Source: Candidatus Altarchaeales archaeon A3 (GTDB lineage: Archaea > Altiarchaeota > Altiarchaeia > Altiarchaeales > Altiarchaeaceae). Taken from it: DNA of 8,795 nucleotides. The first letter of the stretch is position 1. Every line of letters starts with the position of its first letter. Below the pieces are notes generated by a model. The model searched no databases and was not told the DNA's origin. It saw nothing but the letters and a program-made list of their open reading frames with translations. Of this stretch, positions 6,002 to 8,795 are shown piece by piece. The translations under genes and the position numbers were made by a program. The stretch is taken from NCBI GenBank assembly GCA_002083985.1, contig MTER01000028.1, forward strand, positions 1 through 8,795. The letters are read 5' to 3'.

Positions 6002-6535
6002 TTAAAGGTTAAAAATATCATTTCGTAACAGGTTTATCTTATTGCATAATTTATACAAATTTGTTAGGTCTTTAAATCTTGGTTTTTCAAATCTTGGTTT
6101 TTTCTTTGAAATCAATTTTGGAAAATATGCTCGGAAGACCCTCTCTATTTTATAGCACTGTCTCGCACTATTTAAATCTATTTTTCCACCTTCATCTAAA
6201 AAACGATCTAATTCTGATTTTGCACCTTCCTCAGTCAATTCGTATTCAAGCAGACACATACACTCACTACAAAACTGTGAACTGTCCCATTCTTTCTGAT
6301 ATGTTTCAAAGGTAGATCCATTTCCATTGCCGGATATCTTTCTTGCACAGCGAAGACATAGATATCCACTTTCATCATTGTCAAATATTACTGTGTAAGA
6401 TTTTTGGGGTTCTGCTTTCTCCGCTAGTGTGCTGACGATATTCCAAACTATTGGTAGTAACTTTGCATTTTTTAGATCGTTTTCAGCCATTACCTTTAAA
6501 TCGTCTATTTTTGCTGAAAATATTATTGCTGACAT
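6002..6535 (-). CDS. Unknown protein with two CxxC pairs
   Basis: I do not recognise this 177-residue protein. C60-x2-C63 (CLRC) and C89-x2-C92 (CSEC), separated by about 25 residues, form a probable zinc-binding module between an N-terminal helical part and a charged C-terminal part. Near residues 145-156 KPRF occurs twice in succession (PRFEKPRFKD), mirrored in the DNA by a 15-base direct repeat around 6073-6102. There is no signal peptide or membrane segment, so it is probably cytoplasmic, perhaps nucleic-acid-binding, though that rests only on the zinc motif. It starts 21 bases after the preceding cysteine-rich gene with the leader TTAAAAAAAATG and is followed after 16 bases by thyX, so cotranscription is likely. 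Confidence 0.8.
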   Translation of the reverse strand: MSAIIFSAKIDDLKVMAENDLKNAKLLPIVWNIVSTLAEKAEPQKSYTVIFDNDESGYLCLRCARKISGNGNGSTFETYQKEWDSSQFCSECMCLLEYELTEEGAKSELDRFLDEGGKIDLNSARQCYKIERVFRAYFPKLISKKKPRFEKPRFKDLTNLYKLCNKINLLRNDIFNL

Positions 6536-6556
6536 TTTTTTTAATTTGAGAATTTT

Positions 6557-6760
6557 TTAAATATATTTCATATTATATTTCTTTTGACATTTTTTGCAAG
6601 CGTGCATTGTTGTTCCTGGTGGTTTTGCTATGTCAAAATCACAAAAAATTATGTCCCCTATTTTAAAAGGAGTTTCACATTCATTACAACTTATTATTTG
6701 CATTTCACAGGATTTACATATTAGACCTCCGCAAATTGCATTTGTTTTTTCGTTCACCAT
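6557..6760 (-). CDS. Small cysteine-rich zinc-finger-like protein
   Basis: This 67-residue protein has eight cysteines: C10, C15, C18, C25, C28, C40, C55 and C58, including CKSC, CNEC and HACKKC. That is enough to bind two zinc ions as treble-clef or zinc-ribbon knuckles. The middle segment GDIIFCDFDIAKPPGT resembles the linker between two knuckles. I cannot assign a family. Small zinc proteins of this kind are frequent among accessory genes of phages and plasmids, where they act as regulators or adaptors. It sits 11 bases after the upstream 67-residue gene and 21 before the next zinc-type gene. The leader is A-rich with no Shine-Dalgarno. Confidence 0.75.
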   Translation of the reverse strand: MVNEKTNAICGGLICKSCEMQIISCNECETPFKIGDIIFCDFDIAKPPGTTMHACKKCQKKYNMKYI

Positions 6761-6771
6761 TTTTTGTTTAT

Positions 6772-6975
6772 TTATTCTTTTAGATATTCCTTTAACTCTT
6801 TAAATTCCGCAACTTGTATTTCTCTCACCTTCTCAAGTATTGCAAATTTGATAAATTTGGCCATACTCTTGTGAGCATATCCAGCCCAAATCTTGCAACC
6901 ATCTTCATTACAAATTTTATGGGCTGCAATTAATTCAGTTTCCTCCTTTATACTAAATTTTAGTAAGATTTCCAT
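6772..6975 (-). CDS. Small protein of unknown function (67 aa)
   Basis: No family is recognised. The sequence is mixed and soluble: MEILLKFSIKEETELIAA, a short C22-x4-C27 segment (CNEDGC), then a helical, charged second half ending KELKEYLKE. No membrane segment or signal is visible. The ATG lies 6 bases after the stop of the 59-residue gene, behind the same six-base spacer AACAAA that precedes that gene's own ATG. Its start is therefore one 186-base period from it, although the protein itself is unrelated. The tight spacing and shared leader support translation as part of the operon. Confidence 0.65.
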   Translation of the reverse strand: MEILLKFSIKEETELIAAHKICNEDGCKIWAGYAHKSMAKFIKFAILEKVREIQVAEFKELKEYLKE

Positions 6976-7347
6976 TTTGTTTTATAAGGATAATTCCGAA
7001 ATTTTTTTGAACATTTTATATTTAGTTCCATTTTCGGTTATTTCAGTTGTGATGAACATTTCTTCTTTGTTACCGCTATATTCGTGGTCTACTACCCAAT
7101 CTTGAAATTTTTCATTATCTTCATTTTTTTTATCCACCTTCGTTTTTATATCGCTTTCCATTTTGTTTTAAATTATTATTTGAGAAATTTTTTTGAACAT
7201 TTTATATTCCGTCCCATCACTTGTTATTTCCGTTGTGATAATCATTTCTTTGTTGTCCACATCATATTTGTTTTCTGTTGTCCACTCCATAAATTTTTCA
7301 TTATCTTCCAAAATTATTCTTTCATCTGTTTTTATACAATTTTCCAT
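6976..7347 (-). repeat. Tandem duplication of a 186-bp unit
   Basis: Unit 1 is 6976-7161 and unit 2 is 7162-7347. Each holds a 180-base reading segment from ATG to TAA plus the spacer AACAAA. Unit 2 is fused in frame to the 3' end of the YopX gene; unit 1 stands alone as a small gene. The copies have diverged but keep the same length with no indel. Confidence 0.8.
6982..7161 (-). CDS. 59-aa paralogue of YopX protein's C-terminal tail
   Basis: This short frame starts at ATG 7159-7161 and stops at TAA 6982-6984. By hand alignment about 31 of its 59 residues match residues 162-220 of the upstream YopX-domain protein without a gap. Shared blocks are EDNEKF, ITTEIT and YKMFKKIS. Both copies are exactly 180 bases with the stop, followed by the same six-base spacer AACAAA. 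Conservation of frame, length and ending while bases differ argues that it is a real gene. The domain itself is unknown: acidic and lysine-rich with a C-terminal hydrophobic end. It starts 6 bases after the YopX gene. Confidence 0.75.
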   Translation of the reverse strand: MESDIKTKVDKKNEDNEKFQDWVVDHEYSGNKEEMFITTEITENGTKYKMFKKISELSL

Positions 7348-7830
7348 TTTAGATTGTTCTATATTTTGAGTTTGTCCAGATTTATAAATTTTTAAAATTT
7401 CGGTTATTGAATTTTCATATATGTTTCCAATTATTTCAATGGTGCAATCAGCAGTAGCACTAAGATGTAGTATATTTATATATTCCATTCCACCTTCTTC
7501 CCTTGTTTTTTTATGTTCATGGTCTAAATAAAATACTGACTCAATCACATAATTTTTTGTAACAAATTTATATCTAACTCTTTGCACGATTCCGATTACG
7601 ATTGCTTTTTGAAACGGATTGTCATATATAAATTCAATAATATCACCTGTAAAGATTTGTCCATTGTGGAAATCTCTTTCTCCCACATACTGCATTAGTT
7701 TCCATTTGTGTGAGTAGAACATTTTCATCGTATCCGGAATACTGCCATAGAATGTGTTATCCATCATAATTTTATTTAGGCCGTCCCACGCCCTGAAAAT
7801 TGGTTCAGGTTCAATATCGTTTTCACTCAT
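7168..7830 (-). CDS. YopX-domain protein with duplicated C-terminal tail
   Basis: Residues 1-145 of this 220-residue protein match the YopX family of phage-associated proteins by pattern: FRAWD (12-16), LMQYVGERD (45-53), GDIIEF (62-67) and EIIGNIYEN (132-140). YopX proteins usually end near the last motif, and their role is unknown. Here the frame continues through a polar linker to M162, where a 59-residue tail begins that is paralogous to the separate small gene just downstream. An internal start at M162 (ATG at 7345-7347, preceded by CAATCTAAA) could also yield the tail alone. The ATG overlaps the previous gene's stop by 8 bases (ATGAGTGA), supporting translational coupling. It points to a phage or related mobile element. 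Confidence 0.8.
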   Translation of the reverse strand: MSENDIEPEPIFRAWDGLNKIMMDNTFYGSIPDTMKMFYSHKWKLMQYVGERDFHNGQIFTGDIIEFIYDNPFQKAIVIGIVQRVRYKFVTKNYVIESVFYLDHEHKKTREEGGMEYINILHLSATADCTIEIIGNIYENSITEILKIYKSGQTQNIEQSKMENCIKTDERIILEDNEKFMEWTTENKYDVDNKEMIITTEITSDGTEYKMFKKISQIII

Positions 7831-8128
7831 TTTGGTTTAGATTAATATTTTTTGTAACATCCATAACCCTGAAACACCCAGTAGGATAATCAAATTCCTT
7901 CCCGTAACAAACAAACCTAATTGCTTGGAAATAAAACCGCATTCTCCTTCTTTTGTTGTAATGCTTTACATCTGTTTTTTCAACTTCCCAAATTTCCACA
8001 TTTGTAGGGGATTTGCCCCTGCCATTCTCATAAACAGGATAAATATCTAAAAGATACCTGTCTCCTGTTTTAATTTCCCCATTATTTAGAGAGTTGTCTT
8101 CAAACCACTTTTTTGTATATGCTTCCAT
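7823..8128 (-). CDS. Unknown protein (101 aa), first of the non-TPR block
   Basis: I do not recognise this protein. It is soluble, rich in aromatic and charged residues, with a basic stretch HYNKRRRMRFYF near the middle and C-terminal FDYPTGCFRVMDV. The repeated alternation of charged and hydrophobic residues suggests a small beta-rich fold. It is the first gene after T1, 73 bases downstream of it, with leader motif copy c and an A/T-only leader in between. It overlaps the YopX gene by 8 bases. Because motif c precedes it, it probably heads the operon that ends with thyX. Its function may be tied to that of YopX, its coupled neighbour, but this is inference only. Confidence 0.75.
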   Translation of the reverse strand: MEAYTKKWFEDNSLNNGEIKTGDRYLLDIYPVYENGRGKSPTNVEIWEVEKTDVKHYNKRRRMRFYFQAIRFVCYGKEFDYPTGCFRVMDVTKNINLNQNE

Positions 8129-8160
8129 TTTATTTATTTTATTTTATATTTTATTTTAAA

Positions 8161-8196
8161 TTTATTATTGTAAAAATCTACCTGGGGGAATATCTT
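8161..8196 (-). repeat. Leader motif copy c, extended form
   Basis: Bases 8161-8183 match copies a and b exactly, and the match to b continues through GAATATCTT (8188-8196) except for four bases. It lies in the 73-base gap between T1 and the non-TPR block, 32 bases before the ATG of the 101-residue gene. The CCCCC on the minus strand here, against CTTTT in copy b, is the only sizeable difference. Confidence 0.8.
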
Positions 8197-8201
8197 AATG
8201 G

Positions 8202-8780
8202 TTAGTCAAATATATTTAATGCTCCCAAAATTGCTAAATTATCACGGGCTTCAGCATCATTTGGATTTAACCCTAGTGCTTCCCTGTATTCTTTCTTAGC
8301 TTCATCATCTCTTTTTAAATATGTCAATAAAATTCCTAAATTACGATGTGCTTTGGCAATATTCGGATCTAACCTTATTGCTTCCCTGTATTCTTTCTCA
8401 GCTTCTTCATAGCGGCTTAAATGTTTGAATACAACTCCTAAATTATGATGTGCTCCAGCATCATTTGGATTTATTCTTATTGCATCTATGTATTCCTTCT
8501 CCGCTTCTTCAAAGCGTTTTAAACTATACAACAAATTTCCCAAATTATAATGAGCATAATCATCATTCGGATTTATTCTTATTGCTTCCCTGAGTTCCTT
8601 CTCCGCTTCATCAAAGCGTTTTAAATCAAACAACAAATTTCCTAAATCATTATGTGCATAACCATCATTCGGATTTTCCCTTATCGCCCTCCTAAATTCT
8701 TCCTCTGCTGTTTGCATCCATTCATTTTGTTCTGCTACAATATCCCTGTGAGGTTCGCTGACATCTTTTGTTACTTTCAT
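8202..8780 (-). CDS. TPR protein T1 (4 repeats, odd tail)
   Basis: This 192-residue protein has the K-type cap in a slightly changed form (MKVTKDVSEPHRDIVAEQN), then EEEFRRAIRENPND. Four TPRs start GYAHNDLG, DYAHYNLG, AGAHHNLG and AKAHRNLG. A fifth helix A begins AEARDNLAIL but ends in GALNIFD rather than the usual LLKYLK, so the last half-repeat has been replaced or has drifted. It is separated from the rest of the TPR array by the seven-gene block. Its leader at 8781-8795 is A/T only, with AAAATATAAAATAAAATG directly before the coding sequence. It is a scaffold-type protein of unknown partner. Confidence 0.92.
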   Translation of the reverse strand: MKVTKDVSEPHRDIVAEQNEWMQTAEEEFRRAIRENPNDGYAHNDLGNLLFDLKRFDEAEKELREAIRINPNDDYAHYNLGNLLYSLKRFEEAEKEYIDAIRINPNDAGAHHNLGVVFKHLSRYEEAEKEYREAIRLDPNIAKAHRNLGILLTYLKRDDEAKKEYREALGLNPNDAEARDNLAILGALNIFD

Positions 8781-8795
8781 TTTATTTTATATTTT

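Noticed and set aside
8161..8196. Motif copies b and c as phage attachment sites
   Set aside because: There is no integrase gene in the window and no tRNA at the sites, and a third copy lies inside the TPR array, so a shared leader or recombination joint is more economical.
1..8795. Assignment to a particular lineage such as an AT-rich archaeal extrachromosomal element or a Bacteroidota phage
   Set aside because: The TPR consensus, ThyX and YopX occur in several groups; strand bias, AT-richness and leader style alone do not decide.

Overview
The window is strongly AT-rich and every gene I can support lies on the minus strand, so transcription runs from high to low coordinates. It holds 10 genes for tetratricopeptide-repeat (TPR) proteins, named T1 to T10 here in transcription order, and 7 non-TPR genes. 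Nothing supports a plus-strand gene, an RNA gene, a CRISPR array or a transposase.

Layout in transcription order. T1 (8202-8780) comes first. A compact block of seven non-TPR genes follows (5353-8128), with gaps of 6 to 21 bases or short overlaps: an unknown 101-residue protein, a YopX-domain protein, a 59-residue paralogue of the YopX protein's tail, a 67-residue unknown, two cysteine-rich probable zinc proteins, and the flavin-dependent thymidylate synthase ThyX. A 271-base noncoding stretch with inverted repeats follows. Then nine TPR genes (T2 to T10) fill 1-5081, mostly head to tail; T10 runs off the left edge.

The TPR genes together carry about 41 full 34-residue repeats, from 2 in T6 to 13 in T4. 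They use three kinds of N-terminal cap: MKVTK...HRDS, MES... and MG.... Each gene starts inside helix B of a repeat and ends after helix A, so the breaks between genes fall at the A-B turn. The last half-repeat is altered in most of them by frameshift, premature stop, lost stop, deletion or a replaced tail, while the inner repeats stay open. This looks like a family still expanding and recombining.

Origin. YopX-type proteins and ThyX are frequent in phages and other mobile elements. With the compact one-strand layout, this suggests a phage, plasmid-like or integrated element, or an accessory region carrying one. The TPR consensus (EAIRINPND, AHNNLG) occurs in both archaea and bacteria. None of the start codons has a convincing Shine-Dalgarno sequence; A-rich leaders such as AAAATAAAATG precede them. 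That would fit Bacteroidota-like initiation, but I cannot assign a lineage.

How the genes may work together is inference. The ThyX block looks like a small nucleotide-metabolism and accessory operon. The TPR proteins are probably protein-binding scaffolds whose repeat number and ends vary. A 23-bp leader motif occurs three times in one orientation; two copies bracket the non-TPR block, so that block may be a recombination-mobile cassette inside a larger TPR array.
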